Assembly (NCBI GenBank): GCA_008360975.2
Contig: CM039210.1
Coordinates: 5,768,293 to 5,832,292, forward strand
Source: Lichenostomus cassidix
Lineage: Eukaryota > Chordata > Aves > Passeriformes > Meliphagidae
Length of the DNA stretch: 64,000 nucleotides
Reading direction: 5' to 3'
The notes beneath the pieces were generated by a model. That model ran no database searches and was not told the origin of the DNA. It worked only from the letters and a program-made list of their open reading frames with translations. The position numbers and the translations under genes are program-made. Positions 1 through 10,134 of this stretch are shown here, piece by piece. Each line of letters begins with the position of its first letter. The stretch's first letter is position 1.

Positions 1-229
1 CTACTTGGCTACATACACTTGTAGCATTCCCAGGTTTCGATCGTGTAAAAACCATTACTTCCAAGCACAACAACTAACAACTAAAAGCCCCACCAGCAGT
101 AAACCTGCAGCCCTGCCTGCTTGTCCTGCCTGCGCGAACTGCCGCGCAAACTGCCGTGCCACACCCTCAGAGACGTGCCACGCCCCTGTTTGCCCGCTCC
201 TGTTTGCCCGCTCCTGTTCGCCGCGCTCC

Positions 230-355
230 CTCCCGCGCAAGCCCCGCCCGGGTGACTCAGCAGAACAAGAATGAATCACTCACCTGCTCAGCGTGGTTTT
301 AAATCGCCCCGCCGCTCTCCCGCGCAAGCCCCGCCCGGGTGACTCAGCAGAACAA
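230..355. repeat. 39-bp GC-rich direct repeat, two copies
   Basis: The copies at 230-268 and 317-355 are nearly identical and start 87 bp apart. Each ends with TGACTCAGCA (253-262 and 340-349), which matches the AP-1 / NF-E2 (Maf-type) site consensus. The surrounding sequence (100-230, with repeated TTTGCCCGCTCCTG) resembles the CR1 5' UTR at 6890-6960, so this may be a CR1 promoter region. A regulatory function is inference. Confidence 0.45.
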
Positions 356-389
356 GTAGCTACCAACTATGCCAGTTACACACACACAG

Positions 390-610
390 GCGTCGCAGAG
401 GTATACTTATTAGCACACGCAGAGAACAGCACACACAACGATTCCACAATCATTCAGAATGTTTCAACACTCAGCAAGTTATTTATATTTCGCGGGCGTC
501 CCCGTGTGGGTTTTTATACCGGTAAAACACACAAGTTAACAGGTAATTTGCACACACACAGTACACACACACGCATTCAAAAATTCAAAAGCACCGGAGC
601 AAACTCTGTT
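390..610 (-). other. Block shared with provirus M, TATA-like
   Basis: This block aligns by eye with 34990-35155. Both contain GAGGTA(TA)CTTATTAG, a CGCGG(G/A)CGTCCCCG core, a CCGG step, a CA-rich tract and a final GAGCAAA. On the minus strand both carry a TATA-like box just before the GC-rich core, so the block may be a promoter fragment common to both ERV lineages. Confidence 0.45.
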
Positions 611-638
611 CAAAAAAGCTTTTCACTGTAGCCTAGGC

Positions 639-978
639 AGGAGACTTGAACTCCAAAACACTCTGCAATTGCGTTTTAACTAGGTATCGGGACTCGAACC
701 CGAAACCGCGTGGCGGCTGGACCCCGAGACTCTAACTCGGAACTGAGACAAACCGAGACTCTAACTCGGAACCAAAGCAACTGAGACTCAAACTCACACA
801 CTGGGCTCCGAGACTCAAACTCGGAACTGAGACAACCCAGACTCGAACTGGGAACAAATGCAACTGAGACTCGAACTCAAAAACACAGGAAGATAACACC
901 GAGACTTGAACTCATAACCAAGGCAACCGAGACTTTAACTCGGAAACACAGGGGTTCGACGCCTAGACTCAAACTAGG
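639..978 (-). repeat. Tandem array of tRNA T-arm-like hairpins
   Basis: About eleven short inverted repeats recur, mostly every 28 bp (some 35). Each has a stem of up to 5 bp around a 7-nt loop. Plus-strand examples are CCGAG-ACTCTAA-CTCGG (724-740, 753-769), CCGAG-ACTCAAA-CTCGG (808-824), CCCAG-ACTCGAA-CTGGG (836-852), CCGAG-ACTTTAA-CTCGG (927-943), CCTAG-ACTCAAA-CTAGG (962-978) and TCGGG-ACTCGAA-CCCGA (687-703). The stems differ but stay paired, which is compensatory change. On the minus (ERV sense) strand the loops read TTCGAGT, TTAGAGT, TTTGAGT, TTCAAGT or TTAAAGT, always closed by G:C. That matches the tRNA T-loop and pol III B-box pattern. The hairpins at 639-654, 781-797, 864-880 and 899-915 are imperfect. 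Confidence 0.8.
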
Positions 979-1202
979 AAACCGAGACAACATGCATGCA
1001 TCACTAGTGATTTTTCCAGTATCTAATTAAACCGTCACCCTTGTATTTTACCCCAAAGTAATGCCTTAAACAAAAAAAAAGCACGGGATCTTGTGTTGAA
1101 CTCACCAGATTCCGGGGACCGAGAGGTCTCTCTGGATGAAATCTCCATGCGTGCTGGGGAGACACTCACATTCCCGGAGTCCATGGAGTGATCAACAGCA
1201 CT

Positions 1203-1220
1203 GTCCCGGCAGAGTCGCCA
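1203..1220 (-). other. Primer-binding site of ERV-A
   Basis: On the minus strand this begins TGGCGACTCTGCC, five bases after the LTR terminus. Position and the leading TGG fit a retroviral primer-binding site. The cognate tRNA was not identified. Confidence 0.6.
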
Positions 1221-1225
1221 AAAAT

Positions 1226-1667
1226 TGTAACCAAATCTGCGGGAAAATAAGAAAAACCCTCTAACACTGTATTTGAAGTGATAGAGAATCAGGCATTACT
1301 TTATTTGCTGGCCAGGATGTGCCTAAGAAAGTATTCCAAGAACACATAACATCAGAGAATTTTCTCCCGAATTTTATACAGTCAAAACCCCCTGCTGGAG
1401 GTGGTATCTGGTGAATGTCTGTGATAACCCCATGACCTGTGGATGTTCAGTGGGTGCCACAATGTCTCGAGGAGGTTCTGTTAATGGTCTTTATCTTTCT
1501 GGTTATCTTCGGGGTCACTCCCAATCCGTGGTATGTTAATCCCATCTCCGTAGGGTGATACTATATCTCTTAAAAAAACTAAAGAAAAGCTCCTTTCCCT
1601 AGGTAAAGTCAAGTAAAACTAGCTAGAGAGGTATAATAAAATTTCTAAAGTTATATTGTTTCTGACA
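1226..1667 (-). mobile_element. LTR of ERV-A (5' LTR)
   Basis: A 442-bp LTR with plus-strand ends TGTAACC...CTGACA. On the minus strand it shows TATAAAA (about 1375), AATAAA (about 1300) and a primer-binding site just beyond the end, so the sense is minus and this is the 5' LTR. Its right flank is the interior of another LTR (1668-2108), so it inserted there. Related LTRs lie at 21515-21920 and 62566-63218. Confidence 0.75.
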
Positions 1668-2108
1668 GCAGCAGACTCTGCTTGCATCACGTGCACTCCT
1701 GTGGTGCAAGGCCTAGCACTTTGGGGGGGTCTTTGATGGATTGTGACTCCCCCTCAGCTCCTCTCACGTGAAAGTCCCGTGGATGTGGCCTGTGGGGTTC
1801 GGGGTTCCACAGCTGGGCCAGTTTGTGTAAACCTGGCTTCTGTAAGCTGTGCTCTGCCCCCACCCCAATACTCAGCCAGGGGTGATTCTCAGTGCAGCTG
1901 GTGGCTTTGGCCTTTGTGGATGCATTCCTTTCCCTCAGCCTGAGATGACTGAACAATAGGGTTTCCCTTTATCTAATCTCAGCAGTTTGACTTTCAGTCC
2001 AAAGTCCCAGTCAGGTATCTTCAGGGAGGCTTCTTTGATTGCAGCTTCTTTATAATGAGCGAAACTTTATATCAATGTTTGAGGCATGAACTATTTCAGT
2101 CTCTGACA
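1668..2108 (-). mobile_element. LTR family B, U3 part, cut by ERV-A
   Basis: Matches the U3 half of the solo LTRs at 47993-48932 and 55296-56211, including the TGCA(G/C)TCCTGTGGTG(C/T)AAGGCC segment and the terminal CAGTCTCTGACA. The rest of this LTR must lie beyond the other end of ERV-A, off the window. Confidence 0.7.
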
Positions 2109-2481
2109 CCCCCATCCAGCCATCTGCCATTACTGCCTGAGGGAGGCTCGCCCGACCTTGCGCTACAGCGCCCCCTACTCGGCCAAGATCTCAACAGCGC
2201 CCCTGCTGGCTGTGACCATAACTGCACCAAAGGGAAGGGTGTCTGGCAGCCCAAAGAAAGCTGCCACAGAGTTTTCTGATTTTGTTTGTTGTTGCTACTG
2301 TTGTTGTTTGTTTGCCTCGTTATAAATACTACTAAAGAACTGTTATTCCTTTTCCCATATCTGTGCCTGAAAGCCCTTGATTTCAAAATTATAATAATTC
2401 AGAGGGAAAGGGTACCATAGTCTCTATTCTAAGGGAGGTTCCCACCTTCCTTAACTGACACCTGTCTTTCAAACCAAGACA
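2109..2481 (+). mobile_element. LTR family F, 3' part
   Basis: Reverse complement of much of the solo LTR at 17006-17897, ending in CAAACCAAGACA. A TATA-like TTATAAATAC and ACTAAAGAACTG (a degenerate AATAAA) lie on the plus strand. The left part is separated by the B-type LTR, so the nesting here is F > B > ERV-A. Confidence 0.65.
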
Positions 2482-3053
2482 GCAGAGCAGGTCTATTTAT
2501 AAAATGAGTTATTTATTAAACAGACAGGAGATAACAGACAAAAGAGCTTAATCAGAGTTACTACACAATATAAAAGTAAAAGAACTACTAGTAGATTACA
2601 TAAAACAGTGCACAATATCAAGGTACCTATATTCAATCTAGCAAAAGAAATCCTATAGATTAGGAGTCAAATGTAACTTACGACCAAAATGATGATAATA
2701 TAAACAGCATCCTTTGACTCAGCCTCTGGAGGAGTAACCACAAAGCAGGTGTCCCTGCTCTGGGGAGAAACTCCTCACATTTCCAGGAAATGTGCAGAAG
2801 ATTTCTACTTTGTGAAAGTTTGGTGTAATTTTTATAGTTTATAAAGTGAGGTGTCTGTCACTCAGAAATCCAGTTTATCTTTCCAGGTCTCAATTCAACA
2901 GTAAGATGTTTATTGTCAGCTGGGAGATGCCAGACCAGTGTTAACCCCATGGCACCAACATAACTCACTACAAGACAGCTTGTCCTGTTTGAGTTATTTT
3001 ACCAGTTAACAAGCAACAGATAAGCTCTTGTGGGGGCCGAGATGCCCTGCTAC
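2482..3053 (-). mobile_element. LTR family E, part, inserted in CR1
   Basis: Shares GGTACCTATAT, AGATTAGGAGTCAA and the terminal CCTGCTACA with the LTR at 26661-27687. AATAAA lies on the minus strand near 2510. Its right edge is followed directly by CR1 sequence. Its other end is off the window because the F-type LTR is nested in it. Confidence 0.65.
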
Positions 3054-3431
3054 AAGGACTGATGATAAATGATGGAAAGTGGCTTAGTGAGCTCTTCCAC
3101 CAGCTCCCTCATCAATCTAGGATGAATCCCATTTGGTCCCATAGACTTTTGATTGTCTGAGTGTCTCAGCAGGTCACTAACTACCTTCTCCTGTATTTCA
3201 GGGGGTTTATTGTGCTCCCTGTCCCTGTCTACCAGCTCCCGGGGCTGGTTGCTCTGAGGATAACTGGTCTTTCTGTTAAACACTGAGGAAAAAGAAGGCA
3301 TTAAGTACCTCAGCCTTTTCATCATCCTTGGTGACAACGTTCCCCAACGCATCTGATAAAGGATGGAGAATTTCCTTGGCCCGCCTTTTGTTGTTGACGT
3401 TTTTCTAAAAAAATCCTTATACTTTTCCTGA
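3054..3431 (-). pseudogene. CR1 ORF2 (reverse transcriptase N-terminal part) fragment
   Basis: Minus-strand translation gives a CR1 RT start region: FSSVFNRKTSYPQ, then KSMGPNGIHPRLMREL and KPLSIIYHQS. CR1 ORF2 encodes an endonuclease plus reverse transcriptase for target-primed insertion. This copy stops at the E-type LTR inserted at 3437 and continues at 5453. Confidence 0.75.
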
Positions 3432-3436
3432 GTGTC

Positions 3437-5447
3437 TGTTAAAAAGTGAGAGGGGAGAGCTTAGACAAGTCCCTGTCTATGCCCAGGTTTCTGGCAGTAG
3501 GCAGAAGCTTTATTGAGGTGACCAGCACCCCAAAACCCACTCTCACTCGCTAGTTCTTAATAATAACCAATCAGGCCTATTACAATATGAATTATTTATT
3601 GAATAGACCAAGGAAAAAACACAGACACGAGACTTTAACAGGCTCACTTACTACACAGGATAACACAAAAAGAACTACTAGCAGATAAAATACAGTGAAC
3701 GATAAAAAAGGTACCTTGTCGGGGTTTGACCCTGGCTAAATGCCAGGCACCTCTGCTCTCTCCGGCTGCAGACGTGCAGGAGAGGGAAGGAAAAAAAAAC
3801 CATTGAACACACACACACACTGGACTCATGAGTTGAGATAGGACAATGGTGAGAGGACACACCAAAGGCAAAACAGGCTCAAAACTTAAAGTTGCAAAGT
3901 GATTTAGTAACCTAACATAGTAGGAGGATGAATGAGAAGTAAAAATAAGCTCTTCAGACACCGTTCTTTCACTCACCCCCCTCCCTCTTAAGACACCATT
4001 TCTCTGCTCACCCCCCTCCCTCCTTCCAACAAACAGCTCGGGTAGGGGGCAGGGGATGGGGTTTTTTTCTTAGTCCAAAAATCCATTCATCACTACAATT
4101 TTCCTACTACAAACACTGTTTCTCTGCTCACCCCCCTCCCTCTTTCCAACCAACAGCATGGGCAGGGGGCAGGGTAAGGGGTTTTTTCTCTGGTCAGTCC
4201 ATCAGGGAGAGGGTCCTCTACTTAGCCATGGGGTCCCTCCCATGACAGACAGTCCTCTGGGAAGTTCTTTGGTGTGGGTCCAATCTCACAAGCAGCATCC
4301 CGCCCAAATTCTGCTGCAATGTGGGGTTTTTGTCCATAGGGTGCAGACTTCTGAGCCGAGGCCAGGCTGCTTCCATCCCAGGAGCAAGGCCTTTCTCTCC
4401 CTTGCAAGGCCTTTCTCTCCCTTGCAAGGCCTTTGCAGCTTTAACTCTTTATATGAGACTCCCACTGGATCACAGCTTCTTTCAGGCATCCACCTGCTCC
4501 TCTGACGTGGGCACCTCCCCTTGGGCTGTGGGTGGATTTTTGCACCCCCGTGGACTCCATGGGCTGCAGGGGGACCACCTGCTCCCCCCATGGTCTTCAC
4601 CACAGCTAGCAGAGAGTTTTCAGCTCCAGTGCCTGGAGCACCTCCTCCCCCACCTTCTTCACTGACCTTGGTGTCTCCATGTTGTTCTCCCTTCACATAT
4701 TTTCACCTCCTCCTCCTCCTCCTCTAGCTAACAAGAAGTGCATGACTACTTTGTTTTGATATTTTCCTAAATATGTTTTCACAGAGGCATAACTAGCATC
4801 TCTAATTAGCCCACACTTGGCCAGCACCATGTCCATCACTTTCAGAGCCATCAGAGATTGGTTCTACTGGACTTGGTGAAAAACTTCCAGAACCTTCACA
4901 CAGGACACACAGGAGCCATTTTTGTGCCACTCCCCACCCCTCACACACTTCTTCAGGCCTGCCACAACAGCTTTTGAAGGGTTTAAATTTCTCTTGGATG
5001 TTAAAGATACCTTGCTGATGTTCTGGGCTAAGCAAAACCACCACATACCTATATTACAGCTAGTGAAGAAATAGTATAGATTAGGAGCCAATGTCACTTA
5101 CCAATGAATGATAGTGGTGTGCAAAGAATCTCCTAATTCCTCTCAATCCTTGGGGAAGTATCTCAGTGCCAATGTCTCAACATCAAGGAGAACTCTCTAC
5201 ACACTCAGAAAGTGTATAAGCGATTTCTGATTTAATGAAAAATCATAGTGGTCTTTTATAGTTGTAAAAAGTGCTTGTGTCTGTAGTCGCTAATTTTGGT
5301 TTATCCTTTCTCACCATTTAAGACAGGATGTTTATTGCTGGCTAAGAATGTTTTCAGCTGAGATAATTCATCACATGATGAACCATTCAGCTGACTTAGC
5401 CATGAGGTGGAAGTAGATAAGTCTCAGGGGTGAAAAGTCCTGTCACA
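3437..5447 (-). mobile_element. Solo LTR family E, split by a D-type LTR
   Basis: Ends TGTTAAAAAG...CCTGTCACA, flanked by a 5-bp target duplication GTGTC (3432-3436 and 5448-5452) within CR1. Without the nested D-type LTR and its duplication it is about 677 bp. A 5-bp TSD is typical of ERVL-type elements. Confidence 0.8.
3717..5045 (-). mobile_element. Solo LTR family D (D1)
   Basis: A 1329-bp LTR with plus-strand ends TGTCGGGGTTTGACC...AAACCACCACA and an exact 5-bp TSD TACCT (3712-3716, 5046-5050). The sense is minus, by comparison with the plus-strand copy at 24792 that is followed by a primer-binding site. It is the most abundant long LTR type in the window, with relatives at 8166, 24792, 27878, 42534, 42989 and 49409. 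Confidence 0.85.
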
Positions 5448-5452
5448 GTGTC

Positions 5453-5762
5453 TTCCCCCTTCTTCCAAAGTTCATGAACCCTCTTTTTATCCCCTGAGTT
5501 CAAGTGAAAGTTCCCAGTTCACCCAGGCCAGTCTTATGCTCCGACAGCTTGTCTTTCAGCACATAGAGATGGCGTCCTCTTACACCTTTAAGATCTCCTT
5601 CCTGCTCCTCCTTTTTGTTACCCACACTGCTGCATGCGTGTCGATGCACTTCAGCTGGACTATCCATTTAACCCCCAACACTGGCCTGCCGCTCCCAGGC
5701 TCATCTCTAGCGACTCTGGTCTTATTCCTTTCCCCCTTCAAATCTAGTTTAAAGTCCTCTTA
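5453..5762 (-). pseudogene. CR1 ORF2 fragment (between endonuclease and RT)
   Basis: Similar to 57780-58055 (both contain TTCAAGTGAAAG- or TTTGAGCCAAAGCTCTCTGTTTAGCCAGG-like sequence, in the same order). It continues the CR1 broken at 3431. The endonuclease portion of ORF2 is missing, because ORF1 sequence follows immediately. Confidence 0.6.
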
Positions 5763-5763
5763 A

Positions 5764-6941
5764 TTAGCCCCACCAACTCACAGGCTGGAATTCTTTCCCC
5801 CTTTTAGACAGGCAAAACTCATCTATCTCCAGCACACCTGGTGCCGTATAAACCATCTCATGATCAAAAAAGCCAAAGTTCCCCTGATGGCACCAGTCTT
5901 TAAGCCACAGGATCATGTGAGTTCTCCTGTTCATTTTGGCATTCTTCCCTGCTACCAAAGGGTTTGAGGAGAATGCCACCTGTGTTCCTGTCCCTTCAAC
6001 CAGTTGCCTCAGTGTTCTGAAATCCTTTTTGACTGCCCTAGGACTTCTCTCAATCTCACTGCTGCTGACCCAGACAATCAGAAGTGGGTAATAATCAGAG
6101 AGACAAATTAGTCCAGGGAGTCTCCTAGTAATATGTCTTACCTGGGCCCCAGAGAGGCAGCAGACTTCCCTGTGGGATGGGTCCAGTTGGCATACGGGGC
6201 CCCTGTTTCCCCTCAGGAGGTAGTCACCCACTATAATTACCCTTCTTTCTTTCTTAATACCTGTAGTTGTGAGCTCTCTTGTTAACTGTGCTGATCTGGG
6301 AGACCCCCCCAGATAGACCTTCTTCTCCACTGTCATCTGCCTGACCCTCGAGTTCCAGAGCCTTGTACCTATTCTGTAAGGGCACTTGGGAAGGTGAGGG
6401 AGGCCAGGAGGGGATTCTCCTACCTTCCCAAGCGTGAACCTGTTTCCATTCCCCCCATCTTTTAGGTCTACTCCTTCTGCCTAATTGCAAGAGGGTAGGG
6501 GCTCCTCTGACTCTTGCCAAGCTTCCATCTGCTGCATTTCTCTCAGGGATGGAAGGGTGTGACACCACCAGTCTATTTCTCTCATGCTTCCTGATAGTCC
6601 TCAGCCTCTCCACTTCCTCTTTAAGCTCTGCCACCAGGCAGGTCGCACTGCATGCAGGTGTCATCTCTGCTACCTTCCAGTACTGATGCCAGGCTCAAAC
6701 AGTCCCTGCAGCCAGAGACATGGACAGCTGTGTGCTTCTGAGGGAGCTCCATCTGGGTTGTCATGCTCCTGCTAGCAATGGCTTTTGACCGTGTGGAAGC
6801 CATCGCTGGGTCTGTTCTAGTTGGACAGGAAAAACCACCAGGTGAGCTCACCTCAGGAGCTGGGGGGGGTAGATGTGCCCTCCTACACACCCTTCCTGCA
6901 CAAACTGCCACACCATGTCCTATTTGTCCACTCCTGTTCAT
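5764..6941 (-). pseudogene. CR1 ORF1 remnant with esterase (SGNH/GDSL-like) domain
   Basis: Minus-strand frames give a Cys-rich, PHD-like N-terminal stretch (CRDCLSLASVLEGS...TCMQC), a short charged segment (ELKEEVERLRTIRKHER), then an SGNH-hydrolase-like domain: RRVIIVGDYLLRG, HREVCCLSGAQVRH, SDYYPLLIVWVSS, NFGFFDHEMVY, DEFCLSKRGKEF. CR1 ORF1 proteins are known to carry PHD and esterase domains. Here the block-I motif reads GDY where GDS is expected, and the late DxxH-type motif has Cys in place of His, so both catalytic residues appear lost. The frame shifts near 6254-6336 and 6621-6664. Confidence 0.7.
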
Positions 6942-7171
6942 CGTGCTCCAGGTTGCTCATGCTCCCTTGAGCCATTTTAATCTCCTTTGGATGCTTCTGG
7001 CAATGTCCCCTCCTCATCTGATTGGCTGCCAGGGGCTTCCGGGCCTGCACAAGGCTTGGGGCTTTGCTCTCATGTCCCTGAGCTGGGGAACCCCCCTGTA
7101 TGGCCTGATCTAACCCTCACCCCCAGACTTACCTCAGTTGCTGCTGCTGCCACCTCACCAACGGGATGAGG
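6942..7171 (-). mobile_element. CR1 5' UTR-like sequence
   Basis: Lies upstream (minus sense) of the ORF1 remnant and contains CTGCTGCTGCTGCCACCTC. GC-rich blocks resemble positions 100-355. The exact 5' end is not definable by eye. Confidence 0.4.
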
Positions 7172-8165
7172 AATTGCCCTGATTTCAGCTAGGATTATTA
7201 TGAACTAGTATTTTCGGATCACTTAAAGAATCACCAGCAAAGTTATCAGTAAAAACAGATTTAATATGAAAGTGACAGCATGACAAAAGTCATTGGCAAG
7301 GTTCACTCTACTACTTAATAGATGGTTCAGGCACACTGAGGAAAAATAACAAACAAAAATCCAATCAATCAATCTAAACTGAAATAAACTGAAAGCTATC
7401 TGTGTGTGTGTGTGTGTGTGACAAAAGGATAGAAAGGGTAAGGATAAAAAGGAATACAGCTTAAAGGCTCAATAACACTTAACAACATGTCACTTAACAC
7501 TTTAGCAAAGGATTCATATAGGATTTAATATACTGCAGCAGTAACTTACAGGTCTAACTTGTTTACAAATCCAAAGTACTTAAGAATCCAGGGGAGCAGG
7601 ATTTCTCCCACATTTGCTGTAGGGTATTCACACTCACATGCACACAAAGAGTCTCTACAAGGTACCTGGGAAAAATTCCCCTTGAAGGTAGTGAAATACT
7701 CATGTCAGATGCCTTTGCATCTTCTGAGTGGGTGAAGGGTTGAGCCTCAAGGAATGGGGGTATCAGGCCAGGATCCATTGTCATTCAGTGATCCTCCAAG
7801 TATAGCAAACTTGAGAGTTCTCTGGCTGTGAGAGGCCCCACTCAGAGGGAGGTTGCTGGTTGCAGCTGCTGTGGGCCAGGAGAACTTGAAGGGTCTTATT
7901 TTGGACTGCTGTTTATAGGGTCACAAGAGAGTGGGCTTTAGTCATAACAATGTTTCATCCTGGACACACTTCAGATCAGCAACTTTCTTTGAAAGTGTGA
8001 GAACAAGAATGTTATGCCATTCAGGCAAAAAAAGTTTCCAAGGCTGTTAAAAAAAAAAAAAAAAAGCAGGAGCTTGTTAGCCGGCATTAGTTCCTGGGAG
8101 CAGACAGTGTTTCTGACAAGCTCAAGAGGAGCTCAGCCCAGGGGCTGTTCATCAAGGTCAAGGCC
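7172..8165 (-). mobile_element. LTR-like repeat family C (C1)
   Basis: Shares long segments with 20991-21514 and 22999-23195: AGGTCTAACTT, ATTTCTCCCACATTTGCT, CCCCACTCAGAGGGAGGTTGCTGG, CTTTGAAAGT(G/T)TGAGAACA, and the CCTGGGAGCA...GGCTCAGCCCAGG end. A shorter match lies near 38770-38900. An LTR is likely, but the termini are not defined. Confidence 0.5.
7401..7420. repeat. (TG)10 microsatellite
   Basis: Perfect TG dinucleotide run inside the C-type repeat. Confidence 0.95.
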
Positions 8166-10134
8166 TGTCGGGGTTTGACCCTGAATAAATTCCAGGCACC
8201 CCTGCTCTCTCCTGCCACAGACATGCAGGAGAGGGGAAAGAAAAAACTGTTAAACATACACAGGATTCATGAGTTGAGATAGAACACTGGTGGCAGGATG
8301 CACAGAAAAAGGGCAAACAGGCTCCAAACTTAGAGTTGCAAAGTGATTTAATAACCTAACAGAGTTGGAGGATAAATGAGAGGTGAAAAAGAGCTTTTCA
8401 GACACCATTTGTTCACTCACCCCCCTCCCTCTTAAGACACCATTTCTCTGCTCACCCCCCTCCCTCCTTCCAACAAACAGCTCGGGTAGGGGGCAGGGTA
8501 TGGGGTATTTTCTTAATCCGTAAATCTATTCATCACTACAATTCTTCTACTACAAATACCGTTTCTCTCCTCATCTCTCTCTCTCAAGACAGTTTCTCTG
8601 CTCACCCCTCTCCCTCTTAAGACACTGTTTCTCTGCTCACCCCCCTCCCTCTTTCCAACCAACAGCATGGGCAGGGGGCAGGGTAAGGGGTTTTTTCTCT
8701 GGTCAGTCCATCAGGGAGAAGGGTCCTCTACTTAGCCATGGGGTCCCTCCCACAACAGACAGTCCTCTGTGATATTTTTTGGCATGGGTCCAATCTCACA
8801 AGCAACATCTCGCCCAAATTCTGCTGCAACATGAGTTCTCTTGTCCTTAAGGTGCAGACTCTCCTGAGCTGAGGCCAGGGTGCTTCTATCCCAAGAACAA
8901 GGCCTTTCTCTCCCTTGCAAGGCCTTTGCAGCTTTAACTCTTTATATGAGACTCCCACTGGATCACAGCTTCTTTCAGGCATCCACCTGCTCTTCTGGTG
9001 TGGGCACCTCCCCACAGGCTGTGGGTGGATTTCTGCATCTTTGTGGACTTCATGGGCTGCAGGGGGACCACCTGCTCCCTCCATGGTCTTCACCACAGCT
9101 AGCAGAGAGTTTTCAGCTCCAGCACCTGGAGCACCTCCTCCCCCACCTTCTTCACTGACCTTGGTGTCTCCATGTTGTTCTCCCTTCACATATTTTTACC
9201 TCCTCCTCCTCTAGCTAAAAAGAAGTTTGTGCTCACATTGTTTTGATTTCTTCTTAAATATGTTTTCACAGAGGCATAATATCCTGGATTAGAGACAAAC
9301 TTCTCTAGGTGGAGAGTGCTCCAAACAACCTCCTCCTCCCCCAACAGAATTTCTTAAATGAAAGTGAAAATAAACCAACCTATTTATTTAACAAAACACA
9401 CAGAGTACCCTGCAAGGCACAGGGGAAGGGGAAAACAGGGGAAAAGGAGTTATTAAACCTGAGTTAACAGGTGGTAAACTTTAGTGCCCTTATCTCAGGC
9501 ATAGTTTCCCCTCTCCAGGGGCCCCCGGGGGCTGGGCAGAGTTGCTCCAGTAGCTCCCTGGAGGATTCTCATCTGCCGTCCTCTGGGGCTCCTTGGGTTT
9601 TCTTGGCAAGAAAGCGAAACGGAGAAAAGGGTCCAAAAAGGAAAATGATGAAGAGGCACCCCCAGGGAAAAACTTGCAGCGCCAACAGCAACCGCCAGCC
9701 AATCCCAGAAGTGTCTTTTCCTCCACCTCACTTCCCGCACAAAGAGGCTTGGGGAAGGGTTTTAAACAACCTGCTCTCCTCCCATTGGCTGAATGCAGTT
9801 AAAGCTGCAGGACCACATTTTCTGAGCATACGAAACATGATATGGGAATACACAGGATTACCCTCACCCCAGGACACGTAACTAGCACTTCTAATTGGCC
9901 CAAACTTGGCTAGCAGCATGTCCATCACTTTCAGAACCATCAGAGATTGGCTCTACTGGACTTGGTGAAAAACTTCCAGAACTTTCACTCAGGACACACA
10001 GGAGCCATCTTTGTGCCACTCCCCACTCCTCACACACTTCTTCAGGCCTACCACAACAGCTTTTAAAAGGTTTAAGTTTCTCCTAGATGTTAAAGATACC
10101 TTGCTGATCTTCCGGGCTAATCAAAACCACCACA
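8166..10134 (-). mobile_element. LTR family D (D2), split by LTR R
   Basis: Same ends as D1 (TGTCGGGGTTTGACC...AAACCACCACA). Without the nested element at 9280-9876 it is about 1.37 kb. The flanks (AGGCC left, AGGGG right) match poorly as a TSD, and the C-type repeat on the left does not resume on the right, which suggests a deletion or recombination at one edge. Confidence 0.75.
9280..9876 (-). mobile_element. Solo LTR family R inside D2
   Basis: 597 bp, with minus-strand start TGTCCTGGGG. The plus-strand start is TATCC where TG is expected. It is flanked by CATAA (9275-9279) and CGTAA (9877-9881), a 5-bp TSD with one change. AATAAA lies on the minus strand near 9385. D-type sequence resumes on both sides. 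Confidence 0.7.

Larger units (their letters stand above)
1..1225 (-). mobile_element. ERV-A leader / internal region, 5' part only
   Basis: The LTR at 1226-1667 is followed, reading the minus strand, by a 5-nt spacer, an 18-nt primer-binding site and untranslated leader running toward position 1. No gag or pol frame is visible. A GTGAGT splice-donor-like motif lies on the minus strand near 1095-1105. The leader holds the hairpin array (639-978) and a block shared with the internal region of another provirus (34990-35155). The rest of the element is off the window. The GC-rich stretch at about 100-355 resembles the CR1 5' UTR at 6880-7000, so the left end may be another element. Confidence 0.55.

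Noticed and set aside
639..978. CRISPR array
   Set aside because: The 28-bp period invites it, but the spacers are similar to each other and the genome is a vertebrate.
680..980. Cluster of tRNA genes
   Set aside because: Only T-arm-like hairpins recur every 28 bp. There is no room for acceptor, D and anticodon arms between them.
990..1012. Cloning-vector contamination (ATCACTAGTGA as in T-vectors)
   Set aside because: Only a short palindrome matches; the flanks are ERV leader sequence, not polylinker.
4158..4727. Overlapping ORFs on both strands near 4158-4727, 8728-9214, 25005-25759 and 41801-42385
   Set aside because: All lie in D/K-type LTRs and are repeated in each copy with frame changes; they are by-products of GC-rich LTR sequence.
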